Positions 46,966 through 59,355 of a DNA stretch of 64,000 nt are shown in pieces. Each line of letters starts with the position of its first letter. Positions within the stretch are counted from its first letter, which is position 1. A program made the position numbers and the translations under genes. Source of the DNA: Hyalella azteca (taxonomy: Eukaryota > Arthropoda > Malacostraca > Amphipoda > Hyalellidae); assembly GCF_000764305.2 (NCBI RefSeq), contig NW_025932889.1:28044-92043 (forward strand), given 5' to 3'. A model generated the notes under the pieces. It saw nothing but the letters and a program-made list of their open reading frames with translations, was not told where the DNA came from and did no database searches.

Positions 46966-47845
46966 AAAATTTACCTCCTTTACATCATTCGCAAAATAAA
47001 GGCAGCGGTTTTATGAAGATATATTAGATATTGCAAAAACAAATGGAGCAAAGCTACATAATCTGAAATTTTCTCTCATAAGGGCAGGAAATTATAGAAA
47101 AAAGACTTAGCAATATTCTATAATTTCGTACGGGAATAAGTCAGTGTAAACGTCGCCATGAACTAAAGTTACTAAGAAGTCCTGCGTTATACGTTCACTT
47201 TTATGATGGTTGTACGATAGACGTGAAATATTTGCGTATAGATCTTTTATAGTAATAGAGTAAGTACTCAATTGGTTTTTATTGATGTGTATATACATAT
47301 TATTTTTTCAGAATACTGGACAATTGTAAACAATTTACTTCGTTTGAAATGTTTGAGTTATGGGAAACCAAAATATATTAGCTACCCATCAAAAATTCTA
47401 GTGGCGTTTGTTGATATATTTCATGTGAATTAAGCTTTAATCCTCATTTTGTCATATTTTTATCATAACATAAATAAAATTCAATCGAAAATAGAGCCAC
47501 TGAAAGCTTTAATGAACGTATTATAGCCGACTTCGCGCACTTATTTTTCCAATTGTAAAAAATAATCATGAATATTTGTCGTTCCTGCGATTATTACCGT
47601 TTGTATGGCAGACGGATAAGGAAGAAAAAAAATTTTAGTATGACTTCGGTGAGCACATCTATGGTAAGCTCGTTGAGGTAATAGTAACTAAGGAAATTAT
47701 AGTTTAAAAGCAGATGGGCACAGGAAGCTACATAATGGATGAAAGAAATGCAAGCTAGAATTGCAGTGACAGCTGACAGGCTTTAAAGGAAGAAGTGCAA
47801 AGAAAGAATAACCTAATGTCATCGACCGAAAGTGATGCCAATTAT

Positions 47846-48045
47846 ATATGAATGTGAATAATGGTGGATGGGGTTATGAATGTGAATAATGGTGACTGGG
47901 GTTATGAATGTGAATAATGGTGGCTGGGGTTATGAATGTGAATAATGGTGGCTGGGGTTATGAATGTGAATAATGGTGGCTGGGGTTATGAATGTGAATA
48001 ATGGTGGCTGGGGTTATGAATGTGAATAATGGTGGCTGGGGTTAT
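47846..48045. repeat. 28-bp tandem repeat, seven copies
   Basis: Unit ttatgaatgtgaataatggt plus ggctgggg, starts spaced exactly 28 bp. Two units have single-base variants. The duplicate at 55031-55172 has about five units, some shortened by two bases. Confidence 0.92.
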
Positions 48046-48348
48046 GAAATAATCTGTGAGAGAGCAAAAGAATTTCTGCGAATCTACATAAATGCAGAAG
48101 GAATAAAGCGAGAAAAGGAGTTAACCAGCTGCGATGAGGCATGTTCGTTATCATATAATATCTATGTAGTAGATAGTCGAGTCAATTCGTTGCGGCACCT
48201 TTATATGAACGCTTTAAGTAACATATGAAGGTAAATGGGGAATTGCAACCCTGTCTCACTGGAGAGCATCTACGACTTCAGGACAAAATTTTACCAAATT
48301 GTCGGTGTGAGATCATTGTTTAATGAATTACTATTTGATAATAGTTAT

Positions 48349-49005
48349 AATAACAATATTTATAATAAAACAAATAAAAAAACTTTAAAAAACACGTTTT
48401 CTTAACGGACAAAAAAGAAAAACATTAACTCCTACATAACATTACATAACATTCTACATAACTTTAATGTTATGTGAGAGTTAATGCTTTTCTTTTTTGT
48501 CCGTTAAGAAAACGTGTTTTTTTTAGTTTTTCATTTGTTTTATTTCATTGTTTTTAGTTTTGTAACCACCAGAGAATCGTGGTTTTTAAGATGTTTTTAT
48601 GTTTATTTATTTTCTACTTCTAAGTTTAGAAATTTTTGCAATTCAAATCATTTTCCAGGGTTGGCAACTCTGGATGTTCGACAAAAAACTCGATTCCAAC
48701 CCTGAATTTTTAGTTTCTTTTTATTTATTTTAATTAAAATTTTTTTAAATTATTTCTTCTGATGAGCAAATCTTGAATTGTTAGGCAGCATAAGCATACA
48801 TGCCAAATTTCATGTTTCTAGGATCTTCGGAAGTGCTCCAAATAAGGGTTTGTATTTATGATGACAGACAGACAGACACGAAACGAAGGTAAGACAAACG
48901 TTTTAAATATTGGTCATTATTTAATGATATGTTTTTCTTCAATTCTCAGAATCCCCATGTACATGGAAAGGGTTTGTACTATTGTAAAAATCTAATTGAC
49001 CAGCC
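48349..49005. mobile_element. Insertion present in block A copy 1 only
   Basis: The flanks join without this DNA at about 55378. It contains a foldback (48363-48545) and a stretch around 48800-48895 (catgccaaatttcatgtttc, then gacagacagacagac) in the style of the 3' ends of arthropod RTE-like LINEs or their SINEs. No clear target-site duplication was found, so it may be more than one nested insertion. Confidence 0.6.
48363..48545. repeat. Foldback element with arms of about 75 bp
   Basis: The left arm contains aacacgttttcttaacggac then aaaaaagaaaa.cattaact. The right arm is its near-perfect reverse complement (agttaatgcttttc.. then gtccgttaagaaaacgtgtt). The centre has two or three copies of acataacatt. 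It resembles a short MITE or hairpin element. Confidence 0.85.
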
Positions 49006-50030
49006 GAAGATGACGCCATTTTTTATCTGTAATTCGTACTTGGATCTGACCGAATAATTTTGTTTGTGACCTAATATGTAATCTCATTACAGCGATATTA
49101 TGTTTTATAATTCAGGTAATGTTTCTCACAATTGCAATAAAAAAATTGTCAACGGCTGCGCTTGAAGCAATCGATGGAACAAAATCTTGCCCCAAAATCA
49201 AAATTTAATCTCCCTAACCTCAGAAAATCAGGCAGAAATGTAAGCCTCCTTCTATTATTTCGCGTGACCCAAAATTCCTTCAAAAATTTCCGGGTACAGA
49301 AATCTTGCCACAAATTGAGACCTACGTTTGTTCTATTTTACTATCTTCGTCGTGCGATTAACGTATAATATTTTGATTGAAACTGTCATAGAGGCAAGGT
49401 AAATGATCAGCTGGTATATATTTATGAATGTAATTAATTTTCTTTAATCATGGACAATTTAAAAATAATTGGCACAGAGAGGTGTTCGATATTGCCCGAG
49501 TGATCAGTCTGATTCACTATTTGATAGCTACCCAGCAAAAATCTTTATGTTGTTTTGAGTTATTGATGAGAGATTGTCCTATTGTGTATTAATTTGAATG
49601 TCCTGATGATAGCACAATGAAAATACTGTCGAGAATTTTGCAGGTAAAAGAAAGTTTGTCGCTAATTACAGAGAATGTGATTTTATTTGTTTGTTAACGG
49701 AAACCTCATCGCCAATTTTAGCCGGACCATAAATGACTCTCATGAATTAGCTCGAGGGCACTGATAGACCATTTTCTGTATATTTGGAAGGCCTGACCGG
49801 CGAGTTCGTGATAATTGAGCTCGTCGTGGTCTTACAACAATGATTGAGATGGTATTTATTAATAAAGAAGAAATAGATCTTGGGAAAATTCTGAGTGGAA
49901 GAATAAAGTGGAAACTACAATAGAAGTGAAGGCAGGAAACTCCAAGAAAGAATACCCAACTATTTTATAAATAAAAATATTTTCTAATGAACGTATGTAT
50001 AATGGACTACTGACAGCAGGGGTTAGGACC

Positions 50031-50120
50031 TAATCTGCGGGAGAGCCAGGGAGTAGCTATGAATGGACTATATACGCGCAGGAGGAATATGGCGAGACTG
50101 GAGGTTCGCTGCACGATGAT
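50031..50120 (+). repeat. 90-bp conserved block, copy 1
   Basis: Begins taatctgcgggagagccagg and ends gctgcacgatgat. Identical to 56428-56517. One frame is open across it and reads MNGLYTRRRNMARLEVRCTM. The frame has stops closely upstream and a stop (TAA) about 25 bases past the block here. It matches no family I know. Confidence 0.85.
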
Positions 50121-50172
50121 AAGGCAAAGGCATGGTCGTCATTTGTAACCGATAATTAAGTTAAACCCCCGC

Positions 50173-50705
50173 GTTTCAGCGCCAGTTTATGAGAGAGCGT
50201 ATATTGCAATATTGAAGTAAAGTGGCTAATTACCGCTCTACCTCCAAAAAAATTATAAATAGAACTTGACTTCTCGAAATTGTTCGTCGCGTTACTGTCA
50301 CTCCATCTCCATCGACACAAATCGCGTGCGAGTATGACGTTCGCTGCTATTAGTCTAGTTACTGCTAGGATATTTTTGTGTGTTCAGTAGTTGCGATACG
50401 GTGGCGCGCACAATCTGTTGATTTACTTCTTTTGTACCAGCCGGATATACATCCATGTATACTCTTTTTGGAATGTCGCCCATGCGGCGACGCTATTAAT
50501 CAAGGATATTGTAGGACCTGCCGATTAGCCGGTGAAATCTATTAGTAACGAGTTAGAAATAATTTTGCTGCTCTTTCGTTGTTAAGTTTCTTTCATTGTT
50601 TCCTGCTTTTGCCATGGGTAAATGTAGAGTTAGATAAAAAAAGTTAAACGTCAGTTTATCTAAGTTTCTTCATTTCCTTCATGTTGATCGGTGTTAATTC
50701 AATTT
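50173..50705 (+). repeat. Hairpin module, copy 2
   Basis: TATAAATAG at 50254-50262. Conserved run to tgcgatacggtggcgcgcac. Central segment at 50412-50471 with its own palindrome ATACAT/ATGTAT (50447-50460). GC hairpin gtcgcccatgcggcgac at 50475-50491. Second stem TTAGATAAA/TTTATCTAA at 50630-50663, perfect over nine pairs. Followed by a block (about 50710-50893) that recurs at 57535-57720. Confidence 0.7.
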
Positions 50706-50893
50706 TGCTCGAATGTGTGACAGGGAGTCTAGGAGCTTAATTTTTTTCTGACAAATAGACATTTCAGGCTGGAGAGATGATTTGCTCCTGATTGTTTATC
50801 TTGGTGGACGTTGGTGGAAGAACGTAGGATGACTTTCATTATTGAATTAAACTGCATTTGTCAACCCTGCATTCGAAGTAACTTCATAATAAT

Positions 50894-50894
50894 N
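50894..50894. other. Single ambiguous base (N)
   Basis: One unresolved base inside an AT-rich stretch. It produces an X in the 130-codon frame at 50811-51203, which I do not regard as a gene. Confidence 0.99.
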
Positions 50895-51779
50895 ATCAAT
50901 AATACAGTAATTAATGAATATGGTAATATCATATCAATAAAGGAAAAACAAGTAAAAATCACAAAAAATGTCATTTATTCTATATCTACATTGTCTACAA
51001 TGAAAGAGGACTTCAGAGCACTGTTAGTAATGCATGAGTACACTCTGCATGCTTCAAACGCTTTAAAACTAAGTTTTATTGCAAGTGTCCCAGATTACCC
51101 TGTTCCCGGAGGCAATTCGGGACCCTTTTATTTTGCGTCTGGCTCCTCATGTATAGCATATGGATTTTTTTTGCCATTTGATAGCCCTCACAAAGAGCTC
51201 TAAAATGAGCCCAGCTCATTTCTGAAATGTTTCGTGGTAAGAAATTATTAACAAAAAACGCTCAAAACCGTCCCTTATTACCCCGTTTGACAGTACATGT
51301 AGTTAGGCCACTGTGTGTAATTAGGTTGCCATGAACACTTGGGGGCTGGGGCATTACATGTACTTGGGCCCCTACATGCAGGTACACATGCCACTACACT
51401 CTAGGATTAATTTAAATACATCTCACATAATCTAAAAAAAATACTTCTCCTAACATTCCAGCAAGAGTTGTGCTAATTTTTGTATTGAATTTGAGTGTAA
51501 AATATAATCTCTGAGAGGACTTATGCACACTTCATCATGGGAATTGTTTTAACTGCAGTAAACACATCTCATAATAATGAGTGGGTCAATATTCCAACCT
51601 TCTTCAGTGGCTCATGAATTTCTTGTGAAATATTTTCTCTTGACATTTCATTCATTTCTAGAAATTTCCATGCCATAATGTATAAATATTTACTAATAAT
51701 CCCATGTTTTTTTATATATCTTGATTCTTTTCACCATTGCAGAATTGTGGAGTTGACTTCAATAGATAATATTATTGGT

Positions 51780-52773
51780 ATTCAATGAATTTGTTCAAGA
51801 AATATCCTGTCAAAATGCTGACTTTCCAAAGACATGGCAGAATTTTCCAAAAATAGCTATTAGCTGTATTAAAAATAGTCTGTTAACAAACTTGTCAGTT
51901 GTAAAGATCGAGGTAGCTAATGCCAGATCAGATGCTGACGAGATACACAGAGGCCAGGGGGATGCTTAGTTGAAAGACATAATCTAGTTTTATTGTTTTT
52001 GGTTACAGAGAAAGCTGGTGATGAACTGAACAAGAAAAAATGTATCAAACCAGGTTGACAGAATCACAGAAATGAGCCTATTTATTTAGTGAACTGAATT
52101 GAGAAGTAAGGATGATTGCTACACAGTGTCACAGGTGATTTTAAAAAATCACAGGCAAAAATTAGTTTTTTTCATAATTTTAACTGATGAAGTCTGGCAT
52201 GAGCCACAGGAATGGGTGAATATGTCTTCAAGTATTTTATTTATTTATTTTTTTTTTAATTATTTTTTAGTTGGAGTGGCTTCTATGCAATTTTTGAAAT
52301 TCAGCATCTGTGAAGCAGTAAATCCACTGATATTTGTCAAACAGCATTTGGCAACTTTGGCCTATTTGGCCATAATTTTACAGATTGGAAAATGGAGTAA
52401 ATAATAATGGACAATTTTTTCTTGTTCTGGGCTTAGTGGGCTTAGTATGAATGGTACTTTGATTGCAATATACCTGCCAGTGCTGTCTTAGATGATTAAA
52501 ATATTTACGTTTCAAGCTACATCTGTATATCTTGGTGCTCAAATTTTATTGAGATTACAGTCATGAATTAGAACTGATATATCCATCTTGCAACTGCAGC
52601 CATGAAATAACTTTCAGGGCAACATTTTCTTTGATTTAATTATATAAGGTGATATATGCTTTATCAAACACTCCTATTAGGCTATTTGGGAGTTATAAAA
52701 ATAAATGTATTATTTTTTTACCTCTGTTAATTTATGTGTTGATTGATACTGTAAACGTAAAAGGAGCAAAAGC
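51780..52773. repeat. Segmental duplication block Z, copy 1
   Basis: Matches 63425-64000: tttttgaaattcagcatctg, ggcaactttggcctattt, ggccataattttacag, ggaaaatggagtaaa, ccatcttgcaactgca and tttgatttaattatataag. No coding content was recognised. Confidence 0.8.
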
Positions 52774-53571
52774 CAAGAGGAAACTTGGATGTTGGACAAC
52801 TGACAGGATGACTTGGACTGTTGATGGCTGGAAAACCCTTAACTCATAAGTTCCTCAGTACAAAAATTGTGTTGATGCCTTTTGAAGTACTGTGAGATAT
52901 TACTACAAATGCAATATAGTAAATGCTATATGCATTTACTATGCAACTATTTCTATCACAAAAAGTAATAACTAAAAATGGTCCAAGTCACTGTTTATGG
53001 CATTTTGGGAAAGATATTTGTATAAAGAATCTTTTGCACTTTTTCAAATGGAAACATTTGGAAATATTGTTCAAAGGCCAAAGTCAGTTGTTGCTTGTTA
53101 TAGCAAAACAAATTTTTATTTTTAAACATTGGCAGTTTTTTTCATATGTTTTCATGCATAAAACATTCGAGATTTAACATATCAAAATAAGAATAAATTA
53201 TAAATGTCAAGCACAATCTAAATAAAAACCTTGTATTTCAACTGGAATAATGTAACTCCAAAATCTTCAAGCACAATGGATTAAGTCAGTCTTTGTAAAG
53301 CAGCTTTCTTGTTATATATTAGAAATATAAATACCTGGATTTTTTCAAATGGCAAATTTTTCATAATAATCTTTTCTTCTTCAGATAACAAAATGTCAAT
53401 TAGAGAAGTTATTTACGTACCTTTGACTCACTGCACAGACGATGTCCTCATCACATTAAAACTTAACTACAAAAATTCCAATGCTATTATAGATAGTTAT
53501 AGAAAAACAATACTTTTAATTATTATAATAATACGCGTGCAATTATTTCCACTTTATATTAAATATGTGAC

Positions 53572-56427
53572 AAAAAATGTACCTCCTTTACATCATTCGC
53601 TTGATAAAGGCAGCGTTTTTATGATTATTTGTTAAATATTGCAAAAACAAATGGAGCGAAGCTACGTAATCAGAATTTTTTCTCATAAACGCAGGAAATT
53701 ATAAAAAAAACTTTTCAATATTCAATAATTTCGTGTGGGACAAAGTCAGTGTAAACGTCGCCTTGAACTGAAGTTACTAAGAAGGCCTGCGTTATACGTT
53801 CACTTTTTTGATGGTTGCCGTACGATAGACGTGAAATATTTGCGTATAAACCTTTCATTGTAATACAGTAAGTAATCAATTGTTTTATTATGATCTATAT
53901 ATATTAATTATTTAGAATACTGGACATTTTTAAATCAAATCACTTCCGGGGTGAGGGATAGATATACGGGATATTAAAAATACCTCAGCTACCCATCAAA
54001 AATTCTAGTAGAGTTTGTTGGTGTACATTCATCCCTAAATTGTTTTCAGCTCCTTTTTGACATATTTTTATCGTGAACAAACTAAAATTAGATCATTTGT
54101 TTGTATAATGAGCGCTATATTGAGGATAATATCGACAAATTCGCCGATATTTTGTCACTTGTGAATAATTTATCATAAATATATGTCGGTCCTGCGTTGT
54201 CACTGGTATTTCAATTAAGTGGTATTTCACTTATCTTTTCCTAATAAATAATTTTGCATGCCCTCAATGGGCACATGAATAGTGAGCTCGTTGAGGTCAT
54301 ATTACGTACTAAGTAAATTATAGCTTAAAGGCAGAAGATGGGCATAGGAAGCTACATAATGGATGAAAGAAATGCAAACTAGAATTGCAGTGACAGCTGA
54401 CAGGTTTGAAAGGAGCGTATAACGTTCTACAGTAAGTAAGCAATTGGTTCATATTGATGAAGCTATCTATATACATTATTTGTTTGGAATACTGGTCAAT
54501 TCTGAAACAATTCACTTTGGTAGTGGTGTTGAATTTACGGGAAGGGAAAAATATATTAGCTACCCATCGAAAAGTTTTGTGGCATTTATTCCTATATTTT
54601 GTGTAAACTTGTATTTCAACTTTTATTCCGACATATTCTTACAGCAATAAAGCTAAAATGTAATTGAAAATTTTGAATATTGAAAGCCATATTGGATGTA
54701 TTATCGAGAAATCTGCACATATTTTGTAAATTGTGGAAGATTTATCATAAGTATTGGTCGGGTCTGCGTTCTCGCTTGATGTTGGCTTTCTTTATAGATT
54801 TCAAAAAAATAATTTTTGCAAGACTTCAGTGAGCGCATCAATGGTGAGCTCGTTGAGGTCATATTACGTACTAAGTAAATTATAGTTTAAAGGCAGAAGA
54901 TGGGCATAGGAAGCTACATAATGGATGGAAGAAATGCAAACTAGAATTGGAGTGACAGCTGACAGGATTGAAAGGAAGAAGTGCAAAGAAAGAAGAACCT
55001 AAATTCGTCGACCGAAAGTGATGCCGATTAATTACGAATATGAATAATGGTGGCTGGGGTTATGAATGAATAATGTTGGCTGGGGTTATGAATGAATAAT
55101 GGTGGCTGGGGTTATGAATATGAATAATGGTGACTGGGGTTATGAATGTAAATAATGGTGGCTGGGGTTATGAAATAATCTGTGAGAGAGCAAAAGAATT
55201 TCTGTTAGATAGTCGAGTCAATTCGTTGCGGCACCTTTATATGAACGCTTTAAGTAACATATGAAGGTAAATGGGGAATTGCAACGCTGTCTCACTGGAG
55301 AGCATCTACGACTTCAGGACAAAATTTTACCAAATTGTCGGTATGAGATCATTGTTTAATGAATTACTATTTAATAATGAAATGACGCCATTTTTCTGTG
55401 TAATTTGTACTGGGATCTGACCGAATAATTTTGTTTGTGACTCTTAACATGTAATCTCATTACAGCGATATTATTTCTTATAATTCATGTAATGTTTCTC
55501 CCAATTCCATAGAAATGGTCTACGGCTGCGCTCCAAGCAATCGATGGAACAAAATCCCACCCCAAAATCTAGATCTAATCTCCCTAACCGCAGAAAATCA
55601 GGTAGAAATGTAAGCCACCTTCTATTATTTCACGTGAACCAAAATTCCTTCAAAAAATTTCCGGGTACAGAAATCTTGCCACAAATTGAGTGCAATTGTT
55701 CTATTTTACTATCATTTACGTTTGTTCTATTTTACTATCTTCGTCTTACGATTAACGCATGATATTTAAATTGAAACTGTAATAGAGGCAAGTTAAATGA
55801 TCAGCTGGTATATTTTATGAATGCAATAATTTTTATTTAATCATGGGCCATTTAAAAATAAGTGGCGCGGAATGGAGGTGTTCGGCATTACTCAAGTGAT
55901 CAGTGTTGTTCAAAATATAATAGCTACCCAGCGAAAATCTTCATGTTGTTTTTGGTTATTAATAGAAAATTGTTCCTTTTTGAATCAATTTAATATTCTG
56001 ACGATAGCGCAATGAAAATATTTCCGAGAATTATGCAGGTCAAAAACGAAGTTTATCGATATATGAAGAGAATATGATTTTATTTATTAGTTAACGGAAA
56101 CCTCATCGCTAATTTTAGCCGAACATTGATATCTCTAGCGAATTTATGCAGTGCAATCGGGCCTTAGTAGAGAAATATCTGTAATTTTCGAAGATCATAC
56201 CGGTGAGTTCGTGATAATTGAGCCCGTCGTGGTCTTATAATAATCAGTGAGATGGTATTAAATGATAACGAAGAAAACGAGCATAGGAAAAATCCGAGTG
56301 GACGAAAAAAGTGGAAACTACATTAGAAGTGAAGGCAGGAAACTTCAAGAAAGAATGCCCTGTAATTTTATAAATAAAAATATTTTCTAATATGTATAAT
56401 GGACTAATGATAGCAGGGGTTAGGACC
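53572..56427. repeat. Segmental duplication block A, copy 2
   Basis: Diverged copy of 46966-50030. Inside it, a sub-block (gtgagctcgttgaggtcata through gaagctacataatggatg and on) appears twice, near 54279-54416 and 54834-54970. It lacks the insertion found at 48349-49005 and about 110 bases near 55205 that copy 1 has. Confidence 0.8.
55031..55172. repeat. 28-bp tandem repeat, second array
   Basis: About five units of the ttatgaatgtgaataatggt plus ggctgggg type, two of them shortened. Counterpart of 47846-48045. Confidence 0.88.
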
Positions 56428-56517
56428 TAATCTGCGGGAGAGCCAGGGAGTAGCTATGAATGGACTATATACGCGCAGGAGGAATATGGCGAGACTGGAG
56501 GTTCGCTGCACGATGAT
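56428..56517 (+). repeat. 90-bp conserved block, copy 2
   Basis: Identical in all 90 bases to 50031-50120. The upstream flank (about 100 bp) differs at roughly one base in ten, and the downstream module differs more. Confidence 0.88.
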
Positions 56518-56569
56518 GAGGCAAAGGCAAGGTCGTCATTTGGTGATTAAGTTGAGCCTTAGTGTACTG

Positions 56570-57049
56570 TAGAATATCAAGGCAAACTGCCTAATTGCCA
56601 CTCTACCTTCAAGAAAATGTATAAATAGGACTCAGACTTTGGCGAAAATTTTCCCTCATTACTGTCATTCCGTCAACTCAAAGCTGCGTCGGTGTATGGC
56701 GTCCGCTATTAATAGCTTAGTTACGGCACTAAAATTTTTATGTATTCAGTGACCACAATATGAGTGCGCGTAAAGGCGGGCGAAATTAGATATTCTTAAA
56801 AGAATTCTCTGATTAGAAATTCTATTTTTAGAATGTCGCCCGTGCGGCGACGCCACTTGGAAATGGAAGTATATATGGCGAAGTTGCCGCATTGTAAGAA
56901 TGCATATTTGCCACTATTCTTGTTAAGTTTTCATTATAGTTGCCTGTTTTTGTCGCAAGTATATGTTGGCTTAGATAAAAAAATGTAACTGCCTACTGAT
57001 CTCAGTACCTTCTTTTCCTTCATGTTGATCATTATTAATTCAATTAAGT
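56570..57049 (+). repeat. Hairpin module, copy 3
   Basis: TATAAATAG at 56620-56628. Central segment at about 56768-56831 with its own palindrome ATTCTT/AAGAAT (56792-56805). GC hairpin gtcgcccgtgcggcgac at 56835-56851. The part after the hairpin is diverged, and the second stem seen in copies 1, 2 and 4 is broken here. Confidence 0.65.
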
Positions 57050-57087
57050 TTGGATGTTCAACAGCGATATGAGCTCAAGTGTTTTTT

Positions 57088-57533
57088 TAATTATAAATAG
57101 AACTTAGACTTCGCGAAATTTTTCCCGAATTACTGTTACTTAATCGACACAAATTACGCGAGAGTATGGCGGTCACTGCTAATAGCTTAGTTACGGCTCG
57201 AAAATTTTCATGTATTCAGTAGGTACTTGCGATACGGTGGCGCGCACAATCGTTGATTGTAGATTTTTGGCCAACTAAACTATATGGAAAGTTAATTTTT
57301 AACTGTTGCCCTTGCGGCGACGCAATTAGTCAAGGACCAGCTGATAAGCAGGTGATAGCAATAAGTAACGCTGTAGGAAATATTTTTTTCGGCACTTTCG
57401 TTAAGTTTCCTTCATAGTTGTCTGCTTTTATCGTAAGTAAATGTAGGCTTAGATAAATAAATGTCAACCGCCAGATTATCTAGGTTTCTTCATTACCTTC
57501 ATGTGAGTCATTATTAATTAAATTTTGTTGAAA
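57088..57533 (+). repeat. Hairpin module, copy 4
   Basis: TATAAATAG at 57092-57100. Conserved run to gcgatacggtggcgcgcaca. Central segment at 57249-57303. GC hairpin gttgcccttgcggcgac at 57305-57321, where a C-to-T change keeps pairing as a G-U wobble in RNA. Second stem TAGATAA/TTATCTA at 57450-57482. Directly follows copy 3. Confidence 0.7.
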
Positions 57534-57828
57534 TGTGCAAGAGCGATTCTACGAGCTCAGGTGTTATATTTTTTACATATTAGCCACAGGCTGGGAGGTG
57601 ATTTGCATTCAAATTGTTTCTTGGTGGACGTTGGTAGAAGAACGTGGGATGTCTTAGATTATTGAATTAAACCGCATTTTGTCAACCCTGCATTCGAAGT
57701 CACTTCATGATAATTTATTGAATCCATTTATTAGTATCGTCAGCTTATTCTTCTATAGTGAATGCTGAGGGAGAGTTGACAGTTGCCATTTGGATAGCAA
57801 GGATGAAGGTTTAATTGTAGTTTGTACC

Positions 57829-58240
57829 GTCAGTGGCAATAACTTCACCACTGCACTTAAGTCGCCAGCCTTCAATAGAAACGATCTATTTTATTAACAA
57901 ACCCGGGCACATTTCAGGCGCAATTAAAGCAGCATCGTGGTTATGCGGTTATTGAACTCTATAAATCTTAGTGCTGACTAGTATTTAGTATTAAATGTAT
58001 TATATAATTTTTTAGCGGCGAGGTAAGTGCACTTAGTGCTGGATCTGCTCAGTGACGAATTGAGTCAGTCGAGTGTCATTGATGGTAGGGATGATAGTAT
58101 CAGAGTTCATATATTCAAGATCAATCCAGCCTGGTAAGTTGGAAATGTAGTGACTACTATGAGTAGAGTGTAGAAAATAGACTGGCGAAGTATCATCACT
58201 ATCATGGATAGTGATAGTCCGGCATATTCATATACTGTAC
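57829..58240. repeat. Segmental duplication block Y, copy 1
   Basis: Matches 61539-62015: aacttcaccactgcacttaa then gtcgccagccttcaat, ttagcggcgaggtaagtgca, and agttcatat.ttcaagatcaa. No coding content was recognised. Confidence 0.85.
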
Positions 58241-58389
58241 TATAAATATTTAATTGAATTTTGAACTAGATTAGGCCTAAGGAGTCAAAAATGAACAGCA
58301 TTATGGAAAATCTCTTCTTTGCCACTACAACAGACAAGAGACAACACTACTTAGTAAGACCAAGTCCTGCCGGATAAAGTAATGGTCTA

Positions 58390-58502
58390 CCTGACTCGCT
58401 CTACCTGGTCTACCTCTACCTGGTCTACATCTACCTGGTCTACTTCTATCTGGTCTACCTCTACCTGGTCTCCCTCTACCTGGTCTACCTCTACATGGTC
58501 TA
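58390..58502. repeat. 15-bp tandem repeat (cctctacctggtcta)
   Basis: Seven to eight units. Since 15 is a multiple of three, frames stay open on both strands: STWST repeats on plus (58382-58603), GRPGR-type repeats on minus (58325-58630). I see no start context, splice partner or signal that would make either a gene. Confidence 0.9.
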
Positions 58503-59118
58503 CGGTACTGACTAAAGATATATACCGATATGTATATATGAAATTCCCAACTCGAAAATTGAACTTTGTACAAAATTTGTATTATATACCAGAATTTAAA
58601 TGAAAAAAAAATAAGTATAGAGCGAGTCAAAGTTTCAATAGAAAATAAAAGTAAATTAAATCTTTGCGAGATCGATTATTTTGAACTCGTATCTCGCTCG
58701 CCAGACCAAAATATCTCAACTTTCTCTACAGTAAAAAATCCCTTCACTGTTTGGCAAAAATTTTCAATGTTTGTGAAATTGTTAGCCACTATTACTCCGT
58801 TAAGAGATATACAGAGATATACGTTCACCAGCGCGTGCGTGCCATTACAATCTAAACAAATTTTCCTGCCTTCTTTTGTCACATTTTAGGTGCAGCGTAT
58901 TCTTATATTCTTATAGAATTTCATATGCATCATCGACTCGTTTCTACATAAGTCATACCTAAAATAGCGCTATGTCATCAGTATCCATGGACCTATGTCG
59001 GCGCAAGCACGAAAAATATAATAAAATCATAGTCACTATACTGACCTATTTTTGAAGGCTGAAAAGCCAGTCAAACCCAGGCGAAGAAAGAAAAAGATTG
59101 CAAAACTTTTATGTGCTA

Positions 59119-59355
59119 CTGAGCACTGGCCCAGTGGTTTAAAGTTCAGAGTACCATGATTGACGCAGAGAGGCACGGGTTCGATCCCAGCTCTGTGCGT
59201 CAGTTTCTGGTCAGAATTGGCGAGGAGGCTGGGCGGTTAGGCAAAGGGGAATTGTAGCAGTGAGTTGCGAGTTCGAGACCGCAACAAGCTGTGAATGTTC
59301 TGTGATGTTAAGAATCGGCGACAGGCCAACGGCCTAATAAACGCTGAAACCGCCG
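59119..59355 (+). mobile_element. tRNA-derived SINE, plus-strand copy
   Basis: Unit 1 has A box tggcccagtgg (59127-59137) and B box ggttcgatccc (59178-59188). After a linker with cagtttctggtcagaattgg, unit 2 has ggctgggcggttag (59227-59240) and gcgagttcgagacc (59267-59280). The 3' part is aagaatcggcgacaggccaa and acgctgaaaccgcc, with a tatg-rich tail. It matches the reverse complement of 30940-31172. Two A/B box pairs suggest a dimer of tRNA-related sequences. Confidence 0.87.

Larger units (their letters stand above)
46966..50030. repeat. Segmental duplication block A, copy 1
   Basis: Matches 53572-56427 with substitutions and indels: acctcctttacatcattcgc, tcagtgtaaacgtcgcc, ctgcgttatacgttcactt, ggaagctacataatggatga, the 28-bp array, tcaattcgttgcggcacctt, and aaaattccttcaaaaa. 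It contains an extra 650-bp insertion (48349-49005) missing from the other copy. No coding content was recognised. Confidence 0.8.

Noticed and set aside
50811..51203. 130-codon frame with an ambiguous residue
   Set aside because: Low-complexity, no domain, no splice partner. Part of it lies in the duplicated V block at 57535-57720, where the frame is not kept.
58325..58630. Repeat-rich frames on both strands (STWST and GRPGR types)
   Set aside because: Both arise from a 15-bp repeat whose period is a multiple of three.
59119..59190. Functional tRNA gene
   Set aside because: A and B boxes are good, but no full cloverleaf with paired acceptor ends was seen, and the unit recurs within a larger SINE.
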